From: an uncultured Bacteroidales bacterium
GTDB lineage: Bacteria; Bacteroidota; Bacteroidia; Bacteroidales; UBA932
NCBI GenBank assembly: GCA_947177525.1
Contig: CAMWUW010000012.1
Location: 1 to 39,248 of the forward strand
Reading direction: 5' to 3'
Length of the DNA stretch: 39,248 nucleotides
Made by a program: the position numbers and the translations under genes. Positions 1 through 8,988 of the stretch are shown one piece after another; the first letter of the stretch is position 1, and every line of letters starts with the position of its first letter. The notes under the pieces are model-generated. The model was not told the origin of the DNA and ran no database searches. It was given only the letters and a program-made list of their open reading frames with translations.

Positions 1-1240
1 CTCCTGAGATTTCAGCAATCAGAAAGATTGCCGTCATCGGAGCCTGCATGACGCCTGCCATCAGCCCAGCCATGCCGACGAGCACAAAATTCTGTTCGGG
101 AACCACACCTCCTCCGCCGATAAGATTTATGGTCCTTGCAATGACAAAGCCTGAAATTGCCCCGATGAACAAGGTTGGTCCGAAAGTTCCTCCGACCCCG
201 CCTCCTGCATTTGTAAAAGACATGGAAAAAACCTTCAAAAGCAGAATCAGCAAAAAGAACAGCGGAACAGACCATGGAGTCCGCATAAAAAAGGCCAGAA
301 CCGTCTTTCCTTCAAGATTAATCATTCCTCCGTTAAGAAGTTCATGCAAATGCTCATATCCTTCTCCGTAAAGAGGAGGGAAAAGAAAAATAAGCAGGCC
401 GAGACACAGGGCCGAGACAGCCCACCGTGCCAAAGGTCCCGTAATGCCCTTAATCTTGTCCTCGAGGAAGAGGGTCATTCTTGTGAAATATACGGAACAG
501 CCGGAACAGAAAAGTCCGAGAATGACGTAAAACGGGATGTTGTGCATTGTGAAAGGAGACAATGAGCACTCAAACGGCAGAGTGTCTCCCAAAAGTATAT
601 ATGAAACTACCGTTGCGGAAATCGTCGACAGGAGCAGCGGCAGTATGGATGTCATGGATATATTGAAGAGAAGGATTTCAAGCGTGAACAACACTCCGGC
701 CAAAGGAGCCTTGAAGATTCCGGCAACGGCTCCGGCCGCACCGCATCCGAGAAGAATGGTCATGTTCTTGTATGAAAGGCCCATGAACCTTGCAACATTG
801 GACCCTATGGCCGCTCCGGTATATACAATCGGGGCTTCCGCTCCGACCGACCCTCCGAACCCGATGGTTACGGAAGAGGCGGCAACCGAAGTCCACATAT
901 TATGCGGCCGTATCTTTGACTCATTCTTTGAGACAGCAAGAAGCACTTTGGTCACACCGTGCCCGATATTGTCTCTTACGACATATTTCACAAAAAGCAA
1001 TGACAGAAGCATACCGATTCCCGGATATATTATATACAGGAAATTATATGCCTCATTGTCGAACCACGCCGTAAGGGAATGGTGTATGAATTCCACCGTT
1101 GTCTTAAGAATTGCAGACGCAAGGCCGCACGAGATTCCCACAAAAAGCGAGAGCAGCAGGACCAGGTCTCTTTCCGAAATCTTTCCTGCAAGACGCCTCA
1201 GCGGTGAAAGTACATCCTTTGGTACATTACGGGATTTCAT
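1..1240 (-). CDS. ClC-family chloride channel/transporter (3' end cut by window edge)
   Basis: The frame is open from an ATG at 1240 to the left edge, giving about 413 residues, so the C-terminus lies outside the window. The product is a polytopic inner-membrane protein of the ClC family, which moves chloride or exchanges chloride for protons. Family signatures visible are GFGGSVGAEAP near residue 120 (the GxEGP-type selectivity segment), GCGAAGAVAGIFKAPLAG about 40 residues later, and NAGGGVGGTFGPTLFIGA in the C-terminal half. In the first of these the usual GREGP reads GAEAP, so the glutamate is kept. Any C-terminal CBS or TrkA_C domain would be outside. A hairpin terminator separates it from the upstream gene, so it probably has its own promoter. 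Family assignment is secure; channel versus exchanger is not determined. Confidence 0.93.
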   Translation of the reverse strand, partial: MKSRNVPKDVLSPLRRLAGKISERDLVLLLSLFVGISCGLASAILKTTVEFIHHSLTAWFDNEAYNFLYIIYPGIGMLLSLLFVKYVVRDNIGHGVTKVLLAVSKNESKIRPHNMWTSVAASSVTIGFGGSVGAEAPIVYTGAAIGSNVARFMGLSYKNMTILLGCGAAGAVAGIFKAPLAGVLFTLEILLFNISMTSILPLLLSTISATVVSYILLGDTLPFECSLSPFTMHNIPFYVILGLFCSGCSVYFTRMTLFLEDKIKGITGPLARWAVSALCLGLLIFLFPPLYGEGYEHLHELLNGGMINLEGKTVLAFFMRTPWSVPLFFLLILLLKVFSMSFTNAGGGVGGTFGPTLFIGAISGFVIARTINLIGGGGVVPEQNFVLVGMAGLMAGVMQAPMTAIFLIAEISG

Positions 1241-1256
1241 GCTTCTCTATAAAATG

Positions 1257-1287
1257 AAAAAAGGCCGGCCGGAAAAACCGGCAGGCC
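1257..1287 (-). terminator. Rho-independent terminator after the acidic small protein
   Basis: Read leftward, GGCC-T-GCCGG pairs with CCGGC-C-GGCC around a TTTTT loop, with one mismatch, and is followed by six T. It lies 21 bp downstream of the stop at 1308 and 16 bp upstream of the ClC start. Confidence 0.8.
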
Positions 1288-1307
1288 CCGTTTATGATTT
1301 GTCTGAA

Positions 1308-1649
1308 TCACTCTCCGTCTGCAATATCATCATCCCCGCTTGAATATTGGGAGATATTGTCGTCCGGAAGGCCGTCGGAATCGCTGTCTGAGTCATCACC
1401 GTCCTCTCCGTCCAGCCATCTTTCAATATCCTCGGCATCATCAGTCTTTACTTTTATCTTGACCAGATAAATTGCATCAGGGATTTCAACTGTCACGGCA
1501 TAGAAGCATGACCCGTCCGGCTTGTCGTATTTCATCAAATCCGGGAAATAGTCATTGAATCCCTTAGGGTACTTCTCCGAGAATGCAAGTGCAAGTTCCT
1601 CGGACATGTTTTCATAGCTTACAACAGCTTTTCTCTTTGGTGTTGTCAT
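1308..1649 (-). CDS. Small acidic conserved-type hypothetical protein
   Basis: A 113-residue protein of unknown function. Residues 1-75 look like a compact globular domain (MTTPKRKAVVSYENMSEE at the start; ..CFYAVTVEIPDAIYLVKIKVK.. as probable beta strands). The last 35 residues are an acidic tail rich in Asp, Ser and Gly with a DSDSDSD run, likely disordered. There is no signal peptide or membrane segment, so it is probably cytoplasmic. A matching -33/-7 promoter lies just upstream and a strong terminator just downstream, so it is probably a monocistronic unit. The flanking signals and codon use argue that it is real. I do not recognise a characterised family. Confidence 0.82.
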   Translation of the reverse strand: MTTPKRKAVVSYENMSEELALAFSEKYPKGFNDYFPDLMKYDKPDGSCFYAVTVEIPDAIYLVKIKVKTDDAEDIERWLDGEDGDDSDSDSDGLPDDNISQYSSGDDDIADGE

Positions 1650-1696
1650 AATTATCTCTAAACACTTAATTCAGGTTGGTACATTAAATTCCGGTG

Positions 1697-1727
1697 CAAG
1701 TGTAGAACATTTTTTTGAATTGAGCAA
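1697..1727 (-). promoter_or_regulatory. Bacteroidetes-type promoter for the acidic small protein
   Basis: Read leftward: TTG (1725-1727), 20 bp spacer, TACACTTG (1697-1704), one base off the TAnnTTTG consensus. The start codon is at 1649, giving a leader of about 40 nt. Confidence 0.5.
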
Positions 1728-1782
1728 TATCAGATGCTATTTTTTATAAAAAATAGATAGTTTCACACCTGCAGGGGGCATA

Positions 1783-3504
1783 TTACCTGCCGCGGCGGAA
1801 AAAGAACGACTTTTGGTCACGCTTCCTTTCAATGTCCCGCTCAACAAAAACTTTCTGCAGATTCTTAGGATCAAGCCCCGTATAATACATGACGGAAGAG
1901 GTTGTCATAGGAGTAGGCGTAAAGTCCTGCACCTGGTCCATATACAGTCCCTTCAGCTCCGGACTGCGGGAAAGTCTCTGCATTTCCTTCATGCCGCATC
2001 CCGGATGGCCGGAAATGAAATAAGGCACCAGTTCGCATTTGCGTCCGCTTGAGCGTACAATCTTGTCGAATTCATGCCTCAACTGGCCGAAAAGTCTGAA
2101 TGACGGTTTAGCCATAAGCTTCAGGACACTGTCCTCCGTATGTTCAGGAGCCACTTTAAGGCGGCCTGACGTATGTTCAAGTATCAGTTCTTTCAGATAA
2201 GGATACGAGGTTTCATCAACAAAGCCCTTTTCATCTAAAAAGAGGTCATATCTTATTCCGCTTCCGATATAGGCATGCCTTATTCCCTTTACGGAAGCAA
2301 TCCTGTCGTAAAGCCCGAGAAGACGTGCATGGGAGCGGTCCATATTACGGCATGGTGACGGGAAAAGACAGGATTTCCGCCTGCACTTTGAGCACAGTTC
2401 CTGATCACGGCCACGCATTCCGTACATATTGGCAGTAGGAGCCCCGACATCAGAAATATTGCCGGCAAATCCAGGAAGCGAATTCAGGGCCTCGATCTCC
2501 CTAAGTATGGATTCCTCACTGCGGGACTGTATGAACTTGCCCTGATGCGCCGCGATTGTGCAGAAGTTGCATCCGCCGAAGCATCCTCTGTGAGTGTTCA
2601 CAGAGAATTTTATCATATCAAATGCCGGAATACGTTTTCCCTTATACCTCGGATGGGGCTGTTTTGTAAAAGGAAGGTCCCAAAAAGAATCCATCTCATC
2701 CTGTTCCGCAGGAGGATATGTAGGATTTATCTGCACGTATCCATTGCCCACAGGCTCCACCAACACTGGAGGGTGCATCATATTCGCATACGTCTCAACA
2801 ACATGGAAATTCTCTGCAAAGGCAATCTTGTCGCTGCAGCACCTCTCGAAAGAGTTAAGGATTACAGCATCTTTTATGCGGCATCTGCCGTCCATGCGGA
2901 AAGCCAGCTGCGGTATCTTCCTTATATCATTTATATTGCGTCCGGACTCTATGGCTCTCGTAAGTTCCAGCATAGGCCTCTCCCCCATTCCGTAGCAAAG
3001 CCAGTCCGCGCCGCTGTCCACAAGAATTGAAGGCATGAGGCAATCCTTCCAATAGTCATAGTGGGTCACTCTCCTCAACGAAGCCTCGATTCCCCCGATC
3101 ACGACAGGTATGTCAGGCCAGATTTCCTTCAGAATCCTGGTATAGACCGTGACTGCATAATCCGGCCTCTGTCCGGCCCTGCCATCCGGCGTATATGCAT
3201 CGTCACTGCGCAGACGCTTGGAAGCAGTATAATGGTTCACCATTGAGTCCATGGCGCCGGCGTTCACTCCGAAATAAAGCCTCGGAGCACCCAGCTTGCG
3301 GAAATCCCTAAGGTCATCACGCCAGTTAGGCTGCGGCACGACGGCGACACGGTATCCGTATTTCTGAAGCCAGCGGGCAATCACCGCAGTACCGAAAGAA
3401 GGGTGGTCCACAAAGGCGTCACCACTGAAAATGATGACGTCAATGTAGTCCCACCCCAAAGCCTTGACCTCCTTTACAGAGGTCGGTATCATATAGTCCG
3501 CCAT
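1783..3504 (-). CDS. ygiQ: YgiQ-family radical SAM protein
   Basis: A 573-residue radical SAM protein of the YgiQ (UPF0313) family, whose reaction is not established. The N-terminal part (about 1-200) is a B12-binding-like Rossmann region typical of the family (..VDHPSFGTAVIARWLQKYGYRVAVVPQPNW is spread over residues 33-61). The iron-sulfur motif RGCFGGCNFC supplies Cys308, Cys312 and Cys315 in the CxxxCxxC spacing. A second cysteine cluster follows (CSKCRRKSCLFPSPC, about residues 370-385). The length is slightly short for the family because it lacks the long C-terminal tail. Its ATG overlaps the argS stop in a TAATG junction, so it is the last gene of rpoD-argS-ygiQ. The start is fixed by that overlap and by the conserved N-terminus. 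Confidence 0.94.
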   Translation of the reverse strand: MADYMIPTSVKEVKALGWDYIDVIIFSGDAFVDHPSFGTAVIARWLQKYGYRVAVVPQPNWRDDLRDFRKLGAPRLYFGVNAGAMDSMVNHYTASKRLRSDDAYTPDGRAGQRPDYAVTVYTRILKEIWPDIPVVIGGIEASLRRVTHYDYWKDCLMPSILVDSGADWLCYGMGERPMLELTRAIESGRNINDIRKIPQLAFRMDGRCRIKDAVILNSFERCCSDKIAFAENFHVVETYANMMHPPVLVEPVGNGYVQINPTYPPAEQDEMDSFWDLPFTKQPHPRYKGKRIPAFDMIKFSVNTHRGCFGGCNFCTIAAHQGKFIQSRSEESILREIEALNSLPGFAGNISDVGAPTANMYGMRGRDQELCSKCRRKSCLFPSPCRNMDRSHARLLGLYDRIASVKGIRHAYIGSGIRYDLFLDEKGFVDETSYPYLKELILEHTSGRLKVAPEHTEDSVLKLMAKPSFRLFGQLRHEFDKIVRSSGRKCELVPYFISGHPGCGMKEMQRLSRSPELKGLYMDQVQDFTPTPMTTSSVMYYTGLDPKNLQKVFVERDIERKRDQKSFFFRRGR

Positions 3505-5294
3505 TACATCCTTTCAGGAAGAGTTATGCCAAGGATTGACATTGCCTTTGAAAGGACCTTTGCAATGGACTCTACCAGAACAAGCCTGTATCTCAGGAGA
3601 GCCATGTTCTCTTCACGCAGTATAGGCGTATCGTGGTAGTACTGGTTGAACTCCTTTGCAAGTTCGTATGCATAGTTTGCAATCACGGCCGGCGAATGTG
3701 CATCTCCTGCTTCAGCAACCTTTGCCGGGAAAGTATTCAGAATCTTTATTATCCTGACCTCCTTAGGAGAGAGCACGGAGTCCGGCATAATGTCTGCCAC
3801 CCCGTAAGACACACCCTTGTCGGCAGCCTTTCTCAGGATTGACTTGATGCGCGCATGCGTATACTGTATGAAAGGTCCTGTATTTCCATTGAAATCAATT
3901 GATTCCTTAGGGTCGAAAAGCATGGTCTTCTTAGGATCGACCTTCAGTATGAAGTATTTAAGCGCACCGAGGCTGATCATGCGGAACAAGGCATCCTGCT
4001 CCTCCTCGCTCATATTGTCAATTTTTCCGAGCTCCAGGGAAGTTTCCTTTGCCGTATTGTACATTGCGGAAATCAGGTCATCCGCATCCACAACAGTTCC
4101 TTCGCGGGATTTCATCTTGCCCTCAGGAAGCTCCACCATGCCGTATGACAGATGGTAAATATAGTCTGCCCAGGAGAATCCCAGCTTGCCAAGTATCAGC
4201 TTAAGTACCTGGAAATGATAATTCTGTTCATTTCCGACAACATAGATATGCTCATCAAGGCTATACTCCTTGAATCTCTGCTCTGCGGTGCCAAGGTCCT
4301 GCGTCATATAGACTGATGTGCCGTCACCTCTGAGAAGAAGCTTCCTGTCAAGTCCGTCAGAAGTAAGGTCACACCACACTGAGCCGTCGCTTTCTGTCTC
4401 AAAGACACCTTCCTGCAGACCTTTCTGAACAAGAGACTTTCCGAAAAGATAAGTCTGTGACTCATAGTACGTTCTGTCAAAGCTGATTCCGAGGTCATCG
4501 TAAGTCTTGGCAAAGCCTTCGTAAACCCAGCCGTTCATGGTCTTCCACAGTTCCACAACCTCAGGATCTCCCTGCTCCCATTTGAACAGCATTTCCTGGG
4601 CCGCCTTAAGAGAAGGGGCATTCTTCTTGGCCTCATCCTCTGGCATGCCGCCCGCAACAAGCTCATCTACTTCTTTCTTGTAGAGGTTATTGAAGGCCAC
4701 ATAGTAGTCTCCCACCAGGTGGTCTCCCTTTTTGCCCGAAGACTGCGGTGTCTCGCCGTTGCCGAGGACTTTCCATGCGTACATTGACTTGCAGATATGG
4801 ATTCCGCGGTCATTCACAAGATTCACCTTCATCACATTGTGCCCGTTCACTTCAAGCAGCTTGGCAACGGACCACCCGAGAAGATTGTTGCGGATATGCC
4901 CCAGATGGAGCGGCTTGTTTGTGTTAGGCGAAGAGTATTCGACCATAATTGTCTTTCCTGTGGAAGGAAGCTGTCCGTAGTCTTCTGCAGCCGCGATTTC
5001 CGCAAACATCCTGTTCCAATATGCTGTGGAAAAAGAGATGTTGAGGAATCCCTTTACCGTATTGTAGCCATCGATTTCTGCCACATTGGCCTTGAGCCAT
5101 TCTCCGATGGCATTTCCGGTGTTCTCCGGTGTCGTCTTCGACAATTTCAGAAGCGGGAACACGACAAGTGTATAGTCGCCCGTAAATTCTTTTCTGGTAA
5201 TCTGCACCTGCATCTGGGCAGGGTTTATTTCAACGCCGTAAAGCGCCTGAATTGCTTCAGACGCTTTAGCTATAATAAATGTTTCCGGTGTCAT
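3504..5294 (-). CDS. argS: Arginyl-tRNA synthetase
   Basis: Class I aminoacyl-tRNA synthetase that charges tRNA-Arg in the cytoplasm. From the ATG at 5294 it is 596 residues, the usual ArgS length. An open frame continues upstream to 5435 but only by running into rpoD, so I reject the longer start. Residues 1-100 form the Arg-specific N-terminal domain. The HIGH-type motif is HLGH at residues 130-133 (in SSPNTNKPLHLGH). The KMSK-type signature is KMKSREGT at 393-400. The C-terminal DALR anticodon-binding region follows, with GPFIQYTHARIKSILRK near its beginning. The ATG lies 2 bp after the rpoD stop and the stop overlaps ygiQ, so translation is probably coupled across the three genes. Confidence 0.97.
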   Translation of the reverse strand: MTPETFIIAKASEAIQALYGVEINPAQMQVQITRKEFTGDYTLVVFPLLKLSKTTPENTGNAIGEWLKANVAEIDGYNTVKGFLNISFSTAYWNRMFAEIAAAEDYGQLPSTGKTIMVEYSSPNTNKPLHLGHIRNNLLGWSVAKLLEVNGHNVMKVNLVNDRGIHICKSMYAWKVLGNGETPQSSGKKGDHLVGDYYVAFNNLYKKEVDELVAGGMPEDEAKKNAPSLKAAQEMLFKWEQGDPEVVELWKTMNGWVYEGFAKTYDDLGISFDRTYYESQTYLFGKSLVQKGLQEGVFETESDGSVWCDLTSDGLDRKLLLRGDGTSVYMTQDLGTAEQRFKEYSLDEHIYVVGNEQNYHFQVLKLILGKLGFSWADYIYHLSYGMVELPEGKMKSREGTVVDADDLISAMYNTAKETSLELGKIDNMSEEEQDALFRMISLGALKYFILKVDPKKTMLFDPKESIDFNGNTGPFIQYTHARIKSILRKAADKGVSYGVADIMPDSVLSPKEVRIIKILNTFPAKVAEAGDAHSPAVIANYAYELAKEFNQYYHDTPILREENMALLRYRLVLVESIAKVLSKAMSILGITLPERM

Positions 5295-5296
5295 AA

Positions 5297-6157
5297 TTAA
5301 CCTAAATAGCTTTTCAAAAGTTTGCTTCTTGAGTTGTTCTTGAGTTTCCGTATCGCCTTTTCCTTGATCTGGCGCACACGCTCCCTTGTAAGTCCGAAGC
5401 GCTCTCCGATTTCTTCCAGGGTCATCTCCTGGCATCCGATGCCGAAGAAAGACTTGATTATCTCCCTTTCACGCGTAGCAAGAGTTGACAGTGCCCTCTC
5501 GATTTCCTTGTTAAGTGACTCATTGACCAGTCCGCGGTCGGCACTTGGAGAATCGTTGTTCACGAGTACATCCAGCAGGCTGTTGTCCTCTCCCTCGACA
5601 AAAGGAGCATCAACAGAGACATGGCGGCCGGACACGCGCAAAGTGTCTGCAATCTTGTCTTTCGGGACATCAATCATCTCGGAAAGTTCTTCGCTTGAAG
5701 GCATTCTTTCATTCTCCTGCTCAAACTTTGAGAGTGCCTTGTTTATCTTGTTCAGCGACCCCACCTGGTTCAGAGGAAGCCTTACAATCCTCGACTGCTC
5801 GGCAAGAGCCTGGAGAATTGACTGACGGATCCACCAAACAGCGTATGATATGAATTTGAAGCCTCTTGTCTCATCGAATTTCTCCGCAGCCTTGATAAGC
5901 CCGAGATTGCCCTCATTTATAAGGTCCGGAAGGCTTAGTCCCTGGTTCTGGTACTGCTTTGCGACCGACACCACAAACCTGAGGTTTGCCCTGGTAAGTT
6001 TTTCGAGAGCAGCCTGGTCTCCTTTACGAATCCTCTGGGCAAGTTCCACCTCTTCCTCTACGGTAATGAGTTCCTCCCTTCCGATCTCCTGGAGATATTT
6101 GTCCAAAGATGCGCTTTCACGGTTGGTAATCGATTTTGTAATCTTAAGTTGTCTCAT
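5297..6157 (-). CDS. rpoD: Primary RNA polymerase sigma factor (sigma-70/RpoD)
   Basis: The housekeeping sigma factor, 286 residues. This is the short Bacteroidetes form, which lacks the region 1.1 and the large non-conserved insert of the E. coli protein. It starts [17 protein letters not shown], a conserved beginning. Region 1.2 is [16 protein letters not shown]. Region 2 contains [17 protein letters not shown] and the -10 recognition and melting segment [16 protein letters not shown]. Region 3 follows, and region 4.2 has the helix-turn-helix [20 protein letters not shown] near the C-terminus. It sits between htrA (29 bp upstream) and argS (2 bp downstream). A -7-like box lies immediately before the ATG. 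This factor would read the TAnnTTTG promoters listed elsewhere here. Confidence 0.97.
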   Translation of the reverse strand: MRQLKITKSITNRESASLDKYLQEIGREELITVEEEVELAQRIRKGDQAALEKLTRANLRFVVSVAKQYQNQGLSLPDLINEGNLGLIKAAEKFDETRGFKFISYAVWWIRQSILQALAEQSRIVRLPLNQVGSLNKINKALSKFEQENERMPSSEELSEMIDVPKDKIADTLRVSGRHVSVDAPFVEGEDNSLLDVLVNNDSPSADRGLVNESLNKEIERALSTLATREREIIKSFFGIGCQEMTLEEIGERFGLTRERVRQIKEKAIRKLKNNSRSKLLKSYLG

Positions 6158-6160
6158 CTA

Positions 6161-6168
6161 CAAATATA
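6161..6168 (-). promoter_or_regulatory. TAnnTTTG box directly before the rpoD start codon
   Basis: Read leftward, TATATTTG is a perfect match to the Bacteroidetes -7 box and is followed by TAG then the ATG at 6157. No clear -33 TTTG lies 19-20 bp further up (TATA at that point). If it is active, the transcript would begin within a base or two of the start codon. Confidence 0.4.
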
Positions 6169-6186
6169 AAGTTTATTTTTCTCGTC

Positions 6187-7620
6187 TTATATTCCGAAAC
6201 CGAAATATCCGGTCCTTCCGGAAACCGTCACGCCTTCGATGAAGACGGCACGCTTCGATTTCTTGACAATGTCTATGACATCCTGAGGGGTCTTGACCGG
6301 AATGTCGTTTACATACTGTATTATGAAACCTTCCGTCGCTCCTGCTTCCATAAGTTTGCCAGGGCCGAGTTCCGCTATTTCAACTCCCCTCTTAAGTCCG
6401 TATCTTTTAAGGACTTCCTCTGAAGCTTCCCTTATTGAAGAACCGTAGAAAGCTACTGTTCCGTCTTCTGACACTGTTCCGTTTTCCTGCGAGGTTCCCT
6501 TGAATGTCACATCAAGTCTTTTGGTCTTTCCGTCACGGATTACTGTAAGAACAGCCTTGTCTCCTGGCGAATACCTGCTGACAGTCTCCTGGACTGAAGC
6601 CGATGTTGTAATCTTGGCAGAATCAATGGCAACAAGCACATCGCCGGCCTTGACTCCGGCCTTGTCGGCAGCTCCACTTTTGGAAACCTCAACAATATAT
6701 ACGCCGTTTCTTGAAGAAAGTTTCAAATCATCAGCAATTTTATCGTCTATCTCACGCATAGTTATGCCGAGAATGGCCCTCTTCACGCTTCCGAAATCCA
6801 TCAAGTCGTAAGCAATCTTCTTGACGATATTTGAAGGGACAGCAAACGAATATCCGGTATATGAACCTGTCTGTGAAATAATTGCAGTGTTTATACCCAC
6901 TAAATTTCCAGACTTGTCTACCAATGCCCCTCCGCTGTTTCCGGGATTGACCGCCGCATCGGTCTGTATGAATGACTCAATCTTGAACTCTCCGGTATAA
7001 TTCGGCATGGAACGTCCTTTGGCACTTACTATGCCGGCAGTTATGGTGGACCTCAGGTCATAGGGACTTCCGATTGCAATTACCCACTCACCGAGACGCA
7101 GTTTGTCAGAATCACCGAAAGGCACTACAGGAAGTCCGGATGCCTCTATCTTAAGAAGTGCAACATCTGTAGCCGGATCTGTTCCGACGAGTTTGGCCGG
7201 ATAGGTCTGGTTTGTGTTCATGGTGACTTCAATTTTGGTGGCACCGTCTATCACATGATTGTTTGTCACGATGTAGCCGTCTTCCCTTATTATCACTCCT
7301 GATCCGCTTCCAACACGCTCACGCTGTCTCGGAGAACTTTCGGGATATCCGAAAAAGAAATCGAAAATTGAACTTGGCGCCTGCTGCTGGGAGCTTGCCG
7401 CAGCGGTAACCTTCACGTATACGACAGCGTCCACAGCCGATTCTGCGGCATAAGTAAAGTCCGGCCAATTGTCCTGTGACAAATTTACAGTCCTGAACTG
7501 AGGCCCGCTGACAGTGCTGACATTTTCAGTGGTTTCCGGCTCCATAGCCTTGACGACCGCATAGGCCGTAATTCCTCCGGCCATTGCAGACAGGAGGGTA
7601 ATCAGAATACCTTTTTTCAT
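6187..7620 (-). CDS. htrA: Do/HtrA-type periplasmic serine protease with two PDZ domains
   Basis: A trypsin-like periplasmic protease and chaperone of the DegP/DegQ/HtrA family, acting on misfolded envelope proteins. I choose the ATG at 7620, giving 477 residues, because it begins a good signal or anchor peptide (MKKGILITLLSAMAGGITAY). The longer frame to 7770 adds an implausible N-terminus. The catalytic triad is His122 (TNNHVID), Asp152 (TDVALLK) and Ser229 (GNSGGAL). A first PDZ domain follows (about 285-375, with SGAADKAGVKAGDVLVAIDS) and a second, shorter PDZ-like region lies at about 400-477. A Gly/Ser/Gln-rich loop after residue 70 resembles the LA loop. It lies 29 bp upstream of rpoD. 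The N-terminal hydrophobic segment may be cleaved or may stay as an anchor. Confidence 0.94.
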   Translation of the reverse strand: MKKGILITLLSAMAGGITAYAVVKAMEPETTENVSTVSGPQFRTVNLSQDNWPDFTYAAESAVDAVVYVKVTAAASSQQQAPSSIFDFFFGYPESSPRQRERVGSGSGVIIREDGYIVTNNHVIDGATKIEVTMNTNQTYPAKLVGTDPATDVALLKIEASGLPVVPFGDSDKLRLGEWVIAIGSPYDLRSTITAGIVSAKGRSMPNYTGEFKIESFIQTDAAVNPGNSGGALVDKSGNLVGINTAIISQTGSYTGYSFAVPSNIVKKIAYDLMDFGSVKRAILGITMREIDDKIADDLKLSSRNGVYIVEVSKSGAADKAGVKAGDVLVAIDSAKITTSASVQETVSRYSPGDKAVLTVIRDGKTKRLDVTFKGTSQENGTVSEDGTVAFYGSSIREASEEVLKRYGLKRGVEIAELGPGKLMEAGATEGFIIQYVNDIPVKTPQDVIDIVKKSKRAVFIEGVTVSGRTGYFGFGI

Positions 7621-7749
7621 TATATAAGTTATTTTTGACATTTGTTTCCCACAATGCGGTCCGGCGCGTTTTTCGCTGACATCAGCCGCAGCACGGAACC
7701 GCAGGGCGAAAAAATCAAAAAATATGCCACCTTGTAGAAAAATTATTCC

Positions 7750-7757
7750 TATATTTG
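7750..7757 (+). promoter_or_regulatory. Probable -7 box for dnaN
   Basis: TATATTTG matches TAnnTTTG exactly, about 108 bp upstream of the dnaN ATG. The only TTG upstream is 15 bp away, shorter than the usual 19-20, so the -33 element is weak or absent. Confidence 0.4.
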
Positions 7758-7864
7758 TCCTGACGGACATAATTATTGTGCCTGTGCCTCGGCAAACACC
7801 TGAGCAAGCCTGGTGTCTGCCATAGGCTTTTGCTGTATTGAATTACATATTAAACACATAAGTC

Positions 7865-8986
7865 ATGAAACTCATAATTTCAAGTTCAGAACTTCTGAAA
7901 GGCGTGATGGCGGTATCAAAGGCCATACCTGCAAAGTCACCTCTTCCGATCCTGGAAAATTTCCTCTTCGACCTCAAGGGGAATGTGCTTGAGATCACTG
8001 CATCTGACTCCGAACTTACGCTAAAGACTCAGATTGAGGCTGAAAACACATCAGAGGAAGGCAAGATTGCCGTTCCTGCAAAACATATGATGGATCTCCT
8101 TAAAGAGCTTCCTGACCAGCCGCTGACTATCAGTACGGCAAGCGAAAGTTCATTCGTATGCAAATGGTCCGGCGGAGAATCGACTCTTCCGTACTTTCCG
8201 GCAGAGGATTATCCGGAAATCACAGGAACAGATGACACCGCAGTGACAATCACTTTCCCGGCACAAAGCCTCGTAGACGGAATCACCAGTACAATATATG
8301 CAACCGCAGACGATGAAATCCGTCCTGCGATGAACGGTATCCTTTTTGACATTGCACCGGAGTCCACGACCCTCGTGGCATCTGATTCCCACAAGCTTAT
8401 ATGCTACACGACAGGAGACGTAAAGGCTTCGGAAAAAGCATCATTCATTCTGCACAAGAAGCCTGCTGCGATACTCAAGTCAATCATCGGCAAGGATGCA
8501 GAGACTGTCGAGATTACCTTCGACTCAAAAAACGCAGTGTTCAAATTCAACGCTACCATGGTAATCTGCCGTCTTGTGGTGGGCAAGTATCCCAAATACA
8601 GGGATGTCATACCTCAAAACAACTCTAACATACTAAGAATCAGCCGCGTACAGCTCCTGAACACTGTAAGGCGCGTGTCCGTATGCTCCAACAAGGCTTC
8701 GAACCACATCAAATTCGACCTCAGGAGCGGAAGCCTGACGATTTCAGCACAGGACCTCGGATTCTCGATTGCGGCACATGAGACAATGCCTTGCCAGTAT
8801 GACGGAGAAGAACTCACAATAGGGTTCAAATCACCGTTCATAATAGAGATTCTGTCCAACATGGGCTGCGGGGAAATTGTAATGAAGTTCCTTGACAGCA
8901 AACGTGCCGCCCTCATAATCCCGGCAGAGGATGAAGAGGAAAGCGACAAGATATGCGGCATCATAATGCCGATAATGATTTCATAA
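7865..8986 (+). CDS. dnaN: DNA polymerase III beta subunit (sliding clamp)
   Basis: The ring-shaped processivity clamp of DNA polymerase III, which forms a homodimer around DNA. It is 373 residues, the standard length, with the three repeated clamp folds at about 1-120, 125-245 and 250-373. Recognisable segments are MKLIISSSELLKGVMAVSKA at the start, the PILENFLFD strand, and the C-terminal IIPAEDEE...GIIMPIMIS, which corresponds to the conserved MPMRL-type end lining the peptide-binding pocket. The gene is not next to dnaA or recF in this window. Its stop is 2 bp before the start of a DEDD exonuclease, a functionally fitting neighbour. It probably leads a three-gene operon. Confidence 0.97.
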   Translation: MKLIISSSELLKGVMAVSKAIPAKSPLPILENFLFDLKGNVLEITASDSELTLKTQIEAENTSEEGKIAVPAKHMMDLLKELPDQPLTISTASESSFVCKWSGGESTLPYFPAEDYPEITGTDDTAVTITFPAQSLVDGITSTIYATADDEIRPAMNGILFDIAPESTTLVASDSHKLICYTTGDVKASEKASFILHKKPAAILKSIIGKDAETVEITFDSKNAVFKFNATMVICRLVVGKYPKYRDVIPQNNSNILRISRVQLLNTVRRVSVCSNKASNHIKFDLRSGSLTISAQDLGFSIAAHETMPCQYDGEELTIGFKSPFIIEILSNMGCGEIVMKFLDSKRAALIIPAEDEEESDKICGIIMPIMIS

Positions 8987-8988
8987 AT

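Noticed and set aside
537..1343. 268-codon rightward open frame
   Set aside because: It is antisense to the ClC gene, whose leftward frame is uninterrupted and carries clear family motifs.
5295..5435. Longer N-terminus for argS
   Set aside because: The extension lies inside rpoD, has no conserved sequence, and the ATG at 5294 gives the normal ArgS length.
7621..7770. Longer N-terminus for the HtrA-type protease
   Set aside because: The extension would bury the signal peptide; MKKGILITLL at 7620 is a normal export signal start.
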